From the NCBI GenBank assembly GCA_023229175.1, contig JALNZV010000002.1, forward strand, positions 143,934-207,933: a stretch of DNA of 64,000 nucleotides. Reading direction: 5' to 3'. The notes below the pieces were generated by a model, which saw nothing but the letters and a program-made list of their open reading frames with translations, had not been told where the DNA came from and ran no database searches. This DNA comes from Tissierellaceae bacterium. GTDB lineage: Bacteria > Bacillota > Clostridia > Tissierellales > Tissierellaceae. The position numbers and the translations under genes were made by a program. How positions within the stretch are numbered: position 1 is the stretch's first letter; each line of letters opens with the position of its first letter. Shown here one piece after another: positions 25,301-32,697 of this stretch.

Positions 25301-26536
25301 TTAATTTAATTCTGAATATAAGGAGTTTTCAGTCACCTTCTCTATTGTGTCTTCATAAGATTTTTCTAATCTTCGTATAATTGAGGTGTAAGTGCTTGAG
25401 TTTTCTTCCAAAATATCCTCAATAGGAAGTATTTCATAATTCACTTTATTTCCCTCTCTATATTTATATACCCATGTTGGTATAAAATGAATATCTTTAA
25501 TTGCCGTTTCACTTTTTATTAAATCCTTTTCTATTTCTATTTCAACCATTAATCCGTCTTCTGTATATGAATTGCCCATGGTATCCTGTCTCTGATTTGA
25601 AATGAAATTTCCCAGGGAATATATTATAAACTTTTCTTTTCCATCTCTTTCCACTATTTGTGAACCTTGTATGACGTGTGGATGGCTTCCCAGTACTATA
25701 TCGCCGCCCCAATCTATTATCTTTTCACCTAAATCTATTTGAGAGACATGGGCTTTCCTTTGGTATTCATTTCCCCAATGGATAGATACGACTACAAGAT
25801 CTGTGCCTATTTCTCTAGCATTTTCTATATCCAATTTAATTCTTCCTTCATCTATGAGGTTTATCATATAAGACAATTCTTCTTCAGTAAGCAAAGAATC
25901 AAGGCCGTTTAGTCCATATGTATAGGACAAGAAGCCTATTTTTATATTATTTATTTCCTTCACTAAGATTTGATTGTCATCTCTGTTTTTGTACGTTCCA
26001 ATATTTATCATACTGTATTGGTGAATACTATCTATTGTATCGATTATGCCCTTTTTCCCCTGATCTAGACAATGGTTATTGGCAGTGGACAGTATGTCAA
26101 ATCCCGCATCCCCGATTGCAGATAGGGTTTCTTTTGGAGTGTTAAATCTAGGGAAGCCTGAGTATTCCCGATCTGCTCTTGTGACTGTTTCAAAGTTTCC
26201 TATGGCTATATCTGCATTTTCTATATAGGGCTTTACATGTTTAAAAAAAGGAGCATAGTCATATGTATTTTCTCCATTGTCGTAGGCAGCCCTATTTTGA
26301 GGCATGTGAAACATTAAGTCCCCTACTGCCAATAGTTTTGCTTTGGCAAGAGTTTCCTTGTCTTCTAGCTCCGTCTCTAGGTGCTCGTCATCTTTATTTA
26401 CCAATAAATTTTCTTCAATATATGTTGCTTCCTCGTTAGGCTCATTATCTACGGGGATTGCAAGATGCCTTGTCAGACCAAGGGCAAATACAAATATAAC
26501 CAAGGACAGCATAGGAACAAAATACTTTTTTTTCAC
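25301..26536 (-). CDS. CapA family metallophosphatase-fold protein
   Basis: 411 residues with an N-terminal membrane anchor or uncleaved signal (about 5-22) and an extracellular calcineurin-like domain. Metal-binding motifs are AVGDLMFH, GNFETV, ANNHCLDQG, HWGNEY and GSHPHVIQG. CapA homologues act in poly-gamma-glutamate capsule anchoring, but no capB or capC is nearby. Most isolated members, like this one, have unknown substrates. The start is GTG at 26536 with a GGAGGAA site. The gene is separated from cdaA by 91 A+T-rich bases with promoter-like TATA blocks. Confidence 0.88.
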   Translation of the reverse strand: MKKKYFVPMLSLVIFVFALGLTRHLAIPVDNEPNEEATYIEENLLVNKDDEHLETELEDKETLAKAKLLAVGDLMFHMPQNRAAYDNGENTYDYAPFFKHVKPYIENADIAIGNFETVTRADREYSGFPRFNTPKETLSAIGDAGFDILSTANNHCLDQGKKGIIDTIDSIHQYSMINIGTYKNRDDNQILVKEINNIKIGFLSYTYGLNGLDSLLTEEELSYMINLIDEGRIKLDIENAREIGTDLVVVSIHWGNEYQRKAHVSQIDLGEKIIDWGGDIVLGSHPHVIQGSQIVERDGKEKFIIYSLGNFISNQRQDTMGNSYTEDGLMVEIEIEKDLIKSETAIKDIHFIPTWVYKYREGNKVNYEILPIEDILEENSSTYTSIIRRLEKSYEDTIEKVTENSLYSELN

Positions 26537-26550
26537 AGTTTATTTCCTCC

Positions 26551-26588
26551 ATAAAATAATGGTAGAGTTTCCTCTACCATTATTTTAT
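26551..26588. terminator. Hairpin between the PrsW-like and CapA-like genes
   Basis: A perfect 17-bp inverted repeat (ATAAAATAATGGTAGAG arm) with a 4-base loop. It lies 26 bases after the PrsW-like gene and directly before the CapA ribosome site. The A/T ends supply a weak T tract in both directions, so it probably ends the PrsW transcript. Confidence 0.7.
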
Positions 26589-26614
26589 ATCTTATTAAGT
26601 TATTATACAACAGC

Positions 26615-27319
26615 TTATTCTTTCTCCTTTAATCCTATGACCTTGTTTCTCGAGTCGTAAATAAAATGGGCCAATTTTCTTTGGTTTAAAACCCATAAAA
26701 ATATTACATAGGGTACAAATATTAAGGTCAACTGGGGTATTTCTGCCATGAGTATAAAATCGAATATGCCGTGCATAATAATTGGCATATAGAGGGACTT
26801 TCTCATGTTTCTTCTCTTTCTATCTATATTTGTATCGAACTTTGCAAGGGAAAGGTAGTAGCCCATGGTAATCCCAAAAACAGCGTGGGCTGGTACTGAA
26901 AATATGCCTCTGTATAGGCCGATAAATGGGTTGTTTGTATATCTAAATGCCACATATATTATGTTTTCTACGGTAGCAAAACCCATGGTAGCAAATACAG
27001 AATATACGATACCGTCTAATTTCTCGTCAAAATATTTCGTTTTATAAGGATACCTAAGGACCACTTGCCTTTTGAAAAACTCTTCTGTTGTACCTGCAAC
27101 TATAAAAGCATTATAAAATGCTCCAAGAGTACCGGGAAATACATTTAGAGATATGAGTATCTCCTCCACTATAATTGAGGGAATAACTACAAGTGCCCCT
27201 AGGACATATGTCAAAAACAGTATCTCTATAGGTTCCTTATCGTGCCTATCGCTAAGATAAACACCTAGAATAATAATGGCTGCAGGTATTATGGCAATGA
27301 TTAAAAGTCTAAGTTCCAA
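26615..27319 (-). CDS. PrsW-like intramembrane metalloprotease, TTG start
   Basis: Multi-pass membrane protein of the CPBP/PrsW type; B. subtilis PrsW starts regulated cleavage of an anti-sigma factor. Motifs: GTTEEFFKR (EExxK/R), PAHAVFGI and the MHGIFDF block. The open frame extends to 27376, but the first 19 residues overlap a strong ribosome site (AGGAGGT) that fits a TTG at 27319, which I chose; the product is then 234 residues. No anti-sigma factor gene is nearby, so its target is unknown. Confidence 0.87.
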   Translation of the reverse strand: MELRLLIIAIIPAAIIILGVYLSDRHDKEPIEILFLTYVLGALVVIPSIIVEEILISLNVFPGTLGAFYNAFIVAGTTEEFFKRQVVLRYPYKTKYFDEKLDGIVYSVFATMGFATVENIIYVAFRYTNNPFIGLYRGIFSVPAHAVFGITMGYYLSLAKFDTNIDRKRRNMRKSLYMPIIMHGIFDFILMAEIPQLTLIFVPYVIFLWVLNQRKLAHFIYDSRNKVIGLKEKE

Positions 27320-27360
27320 GTAATTACCTCCTAATCTTTTCTTTAGTTTGCCATAAAAAT

Positions 27361-27388
27361 AAAAAAATAAACCCAATATGGATTTATT
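27361..27388 (-). terminator. Terminator after the DUF5317-like gene
   Basis: Minus-strand stem AATAAATCC / GGGTTTATT (27388-27366) with a 5-base loop is followed by T7. It starts five bases beyond the stop codon at 27393. Confidence 0.7.
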
Positions 27389-27392
27389 ATTT

Positions 27393-27989
27393 TTAAGGTG
27401 TTTCAGTCATTTTGCATTGTATTAAATAAAATATACCTGCAGATATAAGTATATCTCCTAGGCTGATGACATTTGACAGTGGACCAGGCAATGGGATAAT
27501 ATCGCATAATAAGACTAATTTAGTAGATTTGTCCATAAGGGTATGGGTCAATATTCTTCCTTCATCTAACAGAGATATCTTGGTATAAAGATTGGCGAGC
27601 CGCAAGGCATTTATGGATACAGGCATTTTCCCTCCGTTTAGTAAAATAGGAAGGAAGTTCGATATTGAGCCCAGTAAGGCTATTCTAAATCCACTTTCAC
27701 TCCAGTTAAAAGCCAAGGCAGTTATAAAGAGAAGATATATAAGTAGGTGAATATAGGGAAAGTTTCGGATTATATAAACTCCTATTTGCCCATTAGCTTT
27801 TGCGGCGAGCAAAAGCGAAAGGATTTGTATGGAAAACGATAAGGCCAACAAATACCACTTTTTAATATATAAATTTGTCAAGTTATATAGTTTCCCTCCC
27901 CTTAATTTTCCAAAAAGGAGAGCTAAAAAAAGAGTTATGGTCATCAAAATAAACACCCCTAGGAATGATATGTCAATATATTTTATCAT
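27393..27989 (-). CDS. DUF5317-like integral membrane protein
   Basis: 198 residues with about six hydrophobic segments and short loops. It contains SNFLPILLNGGKMPVS, a block I associate with the DUF5317 family. No function is known. Neighbours are the PrsW-like protease downstream and rubrerythrin upstream; spacing and terminators on both sides indicate a single-gene unit. Confidence 0.65.
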   Translation of the reverse strand: MIKYIDISFLGVFILMTITLFLALLFGKLRGGKLYNLTNLYIKKWYLLALSFSIQILSLLLAAKANGQIGVYIIRNFPYIHLLIYLLFITALAFNWSESGFRIALLGSISNFLPILLNGGKMPVSINALRLANLYTKISLLDEGRILTHTLMDKSTKLVLLCDIIPLPGPLSNVISLGDILISAGIFYLIQCKMTETP

Positions 27990-28036
27990 ATTCTAGGGAT
28001 TTTGACACTATTTAGAAGTTATCCACAATTTCCAAC

Positions 28037-28076
28037 AAAAATGAGCCAGCGAGAACCGTCCCCGCTGGCTCATTTT
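28037..28076 (-). terminator. Strong hairpin terminator of rubrerythrin with conserved-looking loop
   Basis: A 14-bp perfect stem (AAAATGAGCCAGCG arm) overlaps the rubrerythrin stop codon and ends in T4-5. The loop region reads GAGAACCGTCCCC on the plus strand, a string I recall as recurring in hairpins of several Clostridia; this may be a REP-like unit. Confidence 0.75.
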
Positions 28077-28620
28077 AGTATTCTACAAATACTTCTTTCT
28101 TTGCTTTACAAAGAGGGCAATTGTCTTCTTCGCCAGTCAATGTGATATAACCACATACTGGGCAAAGAGATACTACTTTTGCCTCTAGGTCCTTTCCTGC
28201 ATCTACTGCTTCTTTTGCTTTGGTGAATAAATCTGCATGGACTTTTTCTGCTTCTATGGCAAATCTCATGGCCGATATTGCTTCTTTCTCCCCTTGCATT
28301 TCTGCTACTGCTATGTAAGCGGGATACATTTGATTTACTTCATGTAATTCACCATTTATTGCACCTTGTAAATTGTCAGATGTTGTACCAAATCCAAAGC
28401 CTGCCCCCGAGGCTACTAGGAAATCTCCTACCTCATCTTTTAATGCTTTGAAATGCAGTGTAGCATGAACCTCTTCTGCATCTGAAGTAGCCATAAATAG
28501 CCTAGCTACTGTTGGAAAGCCATCTTTTTTTGCTTTATCCCCCCATATTCTATATCTCATATGGGCTTGTGATTCCCCACCAAAAGCAGATCTTAAGTTT
28601 TCAGCTGTCATTGCGTTCAT
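28075..28620 (-). CDS. rbr: Rubrerythrin
   Basis: Peroxide-reducing diiron protein that protects anaerobes from oxidative stress. The N-terminal four-helix domain carries the diiron ligands (GGESQAHMRY, DAEEVHATLH, AEMQGEK, EAEKVHADLF). The C-terminal rubredoxin-like site is CPVCGY and CPLCKA (about 151-173). 181 residues. The start is ATG with GGGAGG upstream. Single gene between two terminator-like regions. Confidence 0.95.
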   Translation of the reverse strand: MNAMTAENLRSAFGGESQAHMRYRIWGDKAKKDGFPTVARLFMATSDAEEVHATLHFKALKDEVGDFLVASGAGFGFGTTSDNLQGAINGELHEVNQMYPAYIAVAEMQGEKEAISAMRFAIEAEKVHADLFTKAKEAVDAGKDLEAKVVSLCPVCGYITLTGEEDNCPLCKAKKEVFVEY

Positions 28621-28714
28621 ATAATTTTCCTCCCTTTTTTTATTTGATTAACTAATCAATTTTATATTTACCCAATTTTTTATTGAAATAACAAAAAAAT
28701 CATAATTGTAATTG

Positions 28715-29368
28715 TTACTTTTTAAATACTCTGTATAATATTGTAATTACTTCTTCTCTCGTAGCTAAGTTCTTTGGATTGGTCCCATCTGTTATCTTTT
28801 CATCTATTGCCCAATCCCATGCATCTTTGGCCCAGGCAGATGGTTCGCCTATGTTTTTCGCCTCCTGGATTAATTTTTCTTTTTCCAGGGATGTACCTGG
28901 ACAAGTCTTGTTAGCGTTTTTATTATCTCTATGGAATACTATGCTCTTTTCGCCGTATTTGTCTATAAAGTATTTCATCAATTTCAAAATTTCTTGTTTC
29001 TGCTCTCCCTCTAGTTTATCGTATCCAAGGTCATTTTCTACTCCTGTTCCTGGTATATCAAAGTTTCCGACCATTTCCACCGCCAATGCACCAGAGTTCC
29101 AACCTGATATAGATGCCGGTGTTTTATAAAAAGGCCTTCCAGAAAGCCATCTTCCATCGGGAAATAAGGTCAAATGCTGCCCAATATCTGCCCATTTATT
29201 TATTTTTGTGTGATAATCTTTCATTGCCTGCTGCATTGACATGTGATTATTTCCTTTAAATGAGCTATGAGCTGGTTTCCAGGTATGATGTATGTGAAAC
29301 TGTGAAAACTTATATTTTTCGAGTTCTTTTATTAACTCCGCAATTGTATAAAATCTAAAGTCATCCAA
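28715..29368 (-). CDS. N-acetylmuramoyl-L-alanine amidase (amidase_2/PGRP type) with C-terminal SLH-like motif
   Basis: 217 residues. The zinc-amidase domain shows FHIHHTWKP near the N-terminus, and the later FHRDNKNANKTCPGT supplies the other ligand region; WNSGALAVEMVGNFD lies between. Residues about 178-217 (AWAKDAWDWAIDEKITDG and REEVITILYR) resemble a single S-layer-homology or phage-lysin wall-binding motif. There is no signal peptide, as in phage or autolysin proteins released by lysis. No other phage genes are nearby, so a domesticated lysin is possible. Confidence 0.85.
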   Translation of the reverse strand: MDDFRFYTIAELIKELEKYKFSQFHIHHTWKPAHSSFKGNNHMSMQQAMKDYHTKINKWADIGQHLTLFPDGRWLSGRPFYKTPASISGWNSGALAVEMVGNFDIPGTGVENDLGYDKLEGEQKQEILKLMKYFIDKYGEKSIVFHRDNKNANKTCPGTSLEKEKLIQEAKNIGEPSAWAKDAWDWAIDEKITDGTNPKNLATREEVITILYRVFKK

Positions 29369-29459
29369 AATATTCCTCCTTTTTTAAAAAAATTATAAAT
29401 CCCATATAATCATTATATAAAAAATTTGAATTTTTTTTACTAATTTGTATAATATTACA

Positions 29460-29489
29460 TGGTTATTAAATGTTTTTCTACACATAATA
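29460..29489 (+). promoter_or_regulatory. Possible forespore (sigma-G type) promoter of the SASP gene
   Basis: TGGTTA (29460-29465), 17-base spacer, CATAATA (29483-29489), close to the recalled sigma-G pattern TGnATA / CATACTA. It is 50 bases ahead of the start codon. The -35 match is partial. Confidence 0.45.
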
Positions 29490-29538
29490 CTACTACACCA
29501 AAGTTTTACAAAATTATTTTTTAGAAAGGAGATTTATA

Positions 29539-29820
29539 ATGGCTAACAATAATTCTGGTAGCAAGAGAGTTCTTGTCCCTGAGGCACGACATGCTCTTAA
29601 CCAAATGAAATTAGAAATAGCAAATGAATTGGGAATGTCAAATTACGATTCAATGGATAAAGGTACTTTGACATCCAGAGAAAATGGTTATGTTGGTGGA
29701 AATATCACTAGAAACTTAGTTAGAATGGCACAAGAAAATTTAGGTAAAACAGGTGGCACTGGCCAAGTAGAAGATATAGTTACACCTAATAACTCTGGTG
29801 GCACAAATTCATTTAGATAA
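29539..29820 (+). CDS. Alpha/beta-type small acid-soluble spore protein
   Basis: Saturates and protects spore DNA. The 93-residue product has the family core: VPEARHALNQMKLEIANELG and LTSRENGYVGGNITRNLVRM. The germination protease site region is the ELG/ E-rich stretch near residue 33-36. AAAGGAGAT precedes the ATG, and a strong terminator follows. Its presence shows the organism can sporulate. Confidence 0.95.
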   Translation: MANNNSGSKRVLVPEARHALNQMKLEIANELGMSNYDSMDKGTLTSRENGYVGGNITRNLVRMAQENLGKTGGTGQVEDIVTPNNSGGTNSFR

Positions 29821-29826
29821 TTGATT

Positions 29827-29860
29827 ATAAAAAGATAGGTCTTTTGACCTATCTTTTTAT
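29827..29860. terminator. Bidirectional terminator between the SASP and ferritin genes
   Basis: A perfect 15-bp inverted repeat (ATAAAAAGATAGGTC arm) with a 4-base loop and T5/A5 ends serves both convergent genes. It overlaps the last codon region of ferritin by 4 bases. Confidence 0.88.
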
Positions 29861-30342
29861 CTTTGTCCCAATTCTTTGTCTAGTAAATACAATCCTTGGA
29901 AATTATCTTTTATCCCCTCTAGTTTAAATATGATATCTTTCATACTGTTTTCTTCTTCCAATTGTTCTTCAATGAACCATTGGAGAAATTGCACTGTTGG
30001 ATATGATTTTTCTTCTAAAGCCATTTCCAATATGTTGTTAATTTTCGATGTAACTAATTTTTCGTGTTTAAGAGCTATTTCAAAAGCTTCAAGAAATGAA
30101 CTATAATCATTTTTTGGCTCTTCAATAGCTTGTGCCCTTACCCTTCCATCCATATCGTTGATAAATTCATAAAATTTCATGGCGTGTTCGTATTCCTCTT
30201 TTGCCTGTTCAATGAAAAAATGTGCAAATCCATTCATGTTTTCATCTGAACAATAGGCCGCCATAGCCATATACACGTATCCTGACGATAATTCAAAGTT
30301 AAATTGATCGTTTAATGCATTTAATAATTTTTCAGTTGCCAT
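29857..30342 (-). CDS. Ferritin
   Basis: 161-residue non-haem ferritin for iron storage. Ferroxidase residues are visible in NFELSSGYVYMAMAAYC, EQAKEEYEHAMKFYEF and WFIEEQLEEENSM. It lacks a haem-binding Met typical of bacterioferritin, as far as can be read. AGGAGGA precedes the ATG. Close to rubrerythrin, with which it shares an oxidative-stress theme, but the two are separate transcripts. Confidence 0.94.
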   Translation of the reverse strand: MATEKLLNALNDQFNFELSSGYVYMAMAAYCSDENMNGFAHFFIEQAKEEYEHAMKFYEFINDMDGRVRAQAIEEPKNDYSSFLEAFEIALKHEKLVTSKINNILEMALEEKSYPTVQFLQWFIEEQLEEENSMKDIIFKLEGIKDNFQGLYLLDKELGQR

Positions 30343-30435
30343 ATTATTCCTCCTATAAGTTTAGTTGTATAAATAATAAAAGTTTCGTCTTTTACACTTC
30401 TATATTACCCTCAGATATAAAGTCTAATCACAATT

Positions 30436-31155
30436 TTATTCCATCAATACAATACCTAAACTCTCGTATATATTTGCCGTAATTCTGTCTGTAAGGGAAA
30501 TATTGTTATCCTTTAAATGTTTAATTAGTGCAGTCTTCATGCCTTCGCCGTAAATTCCATCTAGGCCTCCATCATAATATCCATTTTGCTTTAATCTTTT
30601 TTGGACTTCCAGCACGTCAGCCCCTCTGTCTCCAGGTCTTAATTCCCTATATCCTTGGCCCATGGGACCATAAATTCCATTGGTTATTAATACTAAGGTA
30701 TTGTAATCCACTAAGGAATACAGCTCCTCTACATCTTCATTTCTCATGCGGATACAACCTGCCGACAAATTGCCACCTATGCTACCGGGCCTATTTGTGC
30801 CATGAATCCCATATATACCCCAAGGTACATTTATGCCCATCCACCTAGTTCCAAAGCCCTCACCCCATTTGGCTTTTTCCACTATTTTAAATGTCCCCAG
30901 GGGGGTTGGCGAACTGATTTTTCCTGTGGCGATGGGATAAGATTTTACGATTTCTTCATTTTTTCTGTCTATTAATTTCAATTGTTTTCTGTCTACCTCT
31001 ATGTGGACTGTATAGCTTTGGGGTTTTTCTTTTATATATACGTCCTTAGAGCTGATTCTTTTATCCATGGAAATCTTGATTATGTAGTTTCCCGAAACTA
31101 AAAAAAACAATATTAAAAAAAATATAAAATATATCATATAGGTATTTCTGTTCAT
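30436..31155 (-). CDS. L,D-transpeptidase (YkuD) with C-terminal peptidoglycan-binding domain
   Basis: 239 residues. There is an N-terminal membrane segment (about 7-27). The YkuD domain has the catalytic HGTNRPGSIGG...SAGCIRM, whose Cys forms the acyl enzyme. A PG_binding_1-type repeat (LRPGDRGADVLEVQKRLKQ) is at the C-terminus. It makes 3-3 crosslinks or attaches proteins to peptidoglycan. The domain order (catalytic first, binding second) is unremarkable. It follows the small orphan gene at 31195-31479, 39 bases apart. Confidence 0.92.
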   Translation of the reverse strand: MNRNTYMIYFIFFLILFFLVSGNYIIKISMDKRISSKDVYIKEKPQSYTVHIEVDRKQLKLIDRKNEEIVKSYPIATGKISSPTPLGTFKIVEKAKWGEGFGTRWMGINVPWGIYGIHGTNRPGSIGGNLSAGCIRMRNEDVEELYSLVDYNTLVLITNGIYGPMGQGYRELRPGDRGADVLEVQKRLKQNGYYDGGLDGIYGEGMKTALIKHLKDNNISLTDRITANIYESLGIVLME

Positions 31156-31194
31156 GCCATCCCTCCCATATATATTATGCAGGAGGGTTTGAAA

Positions 31195-31479
31195 TTATAA
31201 ATCTGGATTGTAAAATTGATAGATGCTGTATATGGATATGTTTTCTTCGCATAACAATCTGATTATGCTAGGTATTTGCTGAGTTGTAATATTTAATTCA
31301 ATCCCATTGTATTTTAAGATTATATCATTTAGTCCAATTAATCCTGAGTTTTGAAGTATGTCTATTATCCTATTTTCTACAGAAGGTATATTCATGCCTC
31401 CCAGTGAGAAAAACACCTTTCTCTTTTCCTCTGTATAATCCTGTGGGTTTAATTTACTTATCAACATAATCTTGTTCAT
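31195..31479 (-). CDS. Hypothetical small protein
   Basis: 94 residues, not recognised. The predicted fold from the sequence is alternating: a hydrophobic beta strand (MNKIMLISKL), a helix (VENRIIDILQNSG), a strand (IILKYNGIELNITT), a helix (IPSIIRLLCEEN), and a final strand (ISIYSIYQFYNP). This looks like a ferredoxin-like or ACT-type alpha/beta unit, possibly a sensory or regulatory domain. It precedes the L,D-transpeptidase in the same direction. The ATG has GGAGT upstream. Confidence 0.6.
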   Translation of the reverse strand: MNKIMLISKLNPQDYTEEKRKVFFSLGGMNIPSVENRIIDILQNSGLIGLNDIILKYNGIELNITTQQIPSIIRLLCEENISIYSIYQFYNPDL

Positions 31480-31711
31480 TGCCCTACTCCTTTATATTTA
31501 TTAAATATCTTTTCATTCGTCATTCTTTTTTTATTTACCCATTATATTAATATAAAAAACATATAATTAATTTTCTACCTTATTAGGTCAAAATAATTGT
31601 CCCTAAAATGTTCGCTTAAGAGTTTTTATTGTTTTAAGATATATTGTATTTTGATTTTTTATTCATGTGTTATAATTAATAGTGTGATTTTGTTTTTGAA
31701 AGGAGATTTGT

Positions 31712-32392
31712 GTGGAAAAATATATTGATTCATTAAGTAAATCCGTTTTATTTAAAAATATAGATAGAGATGAGATAGTCAAACTTCTTGCCCTTGTCCC
31801 CTATTCTATCGGCGATTATACAAAAGGCGATATTATAGCTATAGAGGGCGATAATTGCAGTAGTTTAGGTGTTATTTTAGAAGGAAAAGTGGAAATTCAC
31901 AAGCCATTTCCCTCTGGCAAAGTGGTAACCATAAACCATTTTGAGGCAGGAAATGTATTTGGAGAATCCCTGATTTTCAGCGATGAAAGTAAATGTCCCG
32001 CCAATGTAGTGGCATCTACTAATTGCAGGATAATGAATATAGAAAAGGAAAATATCATAAAAATAATGGAGTCTAATGGGGCAGCTCTTAACAATTTTGT
32101 GGCTCTTTTATCCAATAGGATATTGATGCTAAATGAGAGAATAACAAATCTATCCTATGACACCATTCGAAAAAAGATAGCAAATATAATATTAATCGAA
32201 TACAGTAAACAGAAAAACAAATACCTTACATTGCCATTTTGCAGAAAGAAAATGGCAGAACTTTTGAATATTCCTCGTCCGTCTCTTTCAAGGGAGCTAA
32301 TTAAAATGAAAGAAGACGGGATAATCGACTACCATAAAAATAAACTGAAGATAAAAGATATGAGGCTTCTGGAAAAATGTCTATTAGAATGA
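31712..32392 (+). CDS. Crp/Fnr family transcriptional regulator
   Basis: 226 residues: N-terminal cyclic-nucleotide-binding-like beta barrel (GVILEGKVEIHKPFPSGK, FEAGNVFGESLIFSD) and C-terminal winged helix (CRKKMAELLNIPRPSLSRELIKMKEDGIIDY). There is no Fnr-type N-terminal Cys cluster. The start is GTG with AAAGGAG upstream. Small effector unknown; related clostridial regulators respond to redox or metabolites. The plus-strand exporter unit follows, but a clear promoter between them makes a shared transcript unlikely. Confidence 0.9.
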   Translation: MEKYIDSLSKSVLFKNIDRDEIVKLLALVPYSIGDYTKGDIIAIEGDNCSSLGVILEGKVEIHKPFPSGKVVTINHFEAGNVFGESLIFSDESKCPANVVASTNCRIMNIEKENIIKIMESNGAALNNFVALLSNRILMLNERITNLSYDTIRKKIANIILIEYSKQKNKYLTLPFCRKKMAELLNIPRPSLSRELIKMKEDGIIDYHKNKLKIKDMRLLEKCLLE

Positions 32393-32421
32393 AAGTTTTT
32401 AAAACTTTGTTAAAATTTTAC

Positions 32422-32449
32422 TTGATTTTTCTTTTTTATCGTATATAAT
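32422..32449 (+). promoter_or_regulatory. Promoter of the exporter leader
   Basis: TTGATT (32422-32427), 16-base spacer, TATAAT (32444-32449). It lies about 37 bases ahead of the leader ORF start. Confidence 0.75.
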
Positions 32450-32485
32450 TATATTGTAGCAAAATTAAGAAAGGAGGTCGTGGAA

Positions 32486-32563
32486 ATGATCAGAATACGA
32501 TTTATGCAGTCTAACCAACAAATTTTAATAACTTTACAAACACGACCTAGGTGTAGTATGTAA
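32486..32563 (+). CDS. Short leader peptide ORF (25 aa) before the ABC exporter
   Basis: A 25-codon frame starts at an ATG preceded by a strong AAGGAGGTCGTGGAA site and ends in TAA. The peptide begins MIRIRF, is rich in Gln and Arg, and ends RPRCSM. Its last codons contain CCTAGGTGT. TAGGTG there can pair with CACCTA in the 3' arm of the next hairpin. This architecture (promoter, leader ORF, terminator, exporter genes) matches ribosome-mediated attenuation known for B. subtilis bmrB-bmrCD. The peptide itself has no recognised homologue in my memory, so the coding call rests on the ribosome site and layout. Confidence 0.65.
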   Translation: MIRIRFMQSNQQILITLQTRPRCSM

Positions 32564-32583
32564 TTTTTGCTATTTGACTTTAC

Positions 32584-32616
32584 GCCATAGGTGTGTTCAC
32601 CTATGGCTTTTTATAT
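32584..32616 (+). terminator. Leader terminator 1 (attenuator)
   Basis: A perfect 10-bp stem GCCATAGGTG / CACCTATGGC (32584-32607) with a 4-base loop is followed by T5 and more U-rich bases. It lies 20 bases after the leader stop codon. Ribosome stalling in the leader could release the alternative pairing with TAGGTG at 32548-32553. Confidence 0.8.
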
Positions 32617-32646
32617 TTTGATATATTGTTTATCTTTTTCTATTAT

Positions 32647-32680
32647 AAAAATGCCATAGGACTGTGCCTATGGCATTTTT
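32647..32680 (+). terminator. Leader terminator 2, related in sequence to terminator 1
   Basis: The stem AAAAATGCCATAGG / CCTATGGCATTTTT (32647-32680) with a 6-base loop lies just before the exporter ribosome site. Its core GCCATAGG is identical to that of terminator 1. The arms of the two hairpins could therefore exchange partners and form a longer alternative structure. Confidence 0.75.
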
Positions 32681-32697
32681 ATTTGAGGAGGGAGAAA

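Noticed and set aside
25301..26536. Poly-gamma-glutamate capsule locus
   Set aside because: Only the CapA-like protein is present; capB and capC homologues are absent from the neighbourhood.
28715..29368. Prophage remnant around the amidase
   Set aside because: Flanking genes are ordinary chromosomal genes with no integrase, structural gene or attachment-site repeat.
32593..32697. Longer N-terminus for the first exporter subunit
   Set aside because: This stretch overlaps both terminator hairpins and lacks a ribosome site; the ATG at 32698 has GGAGGGAG at the right distance.
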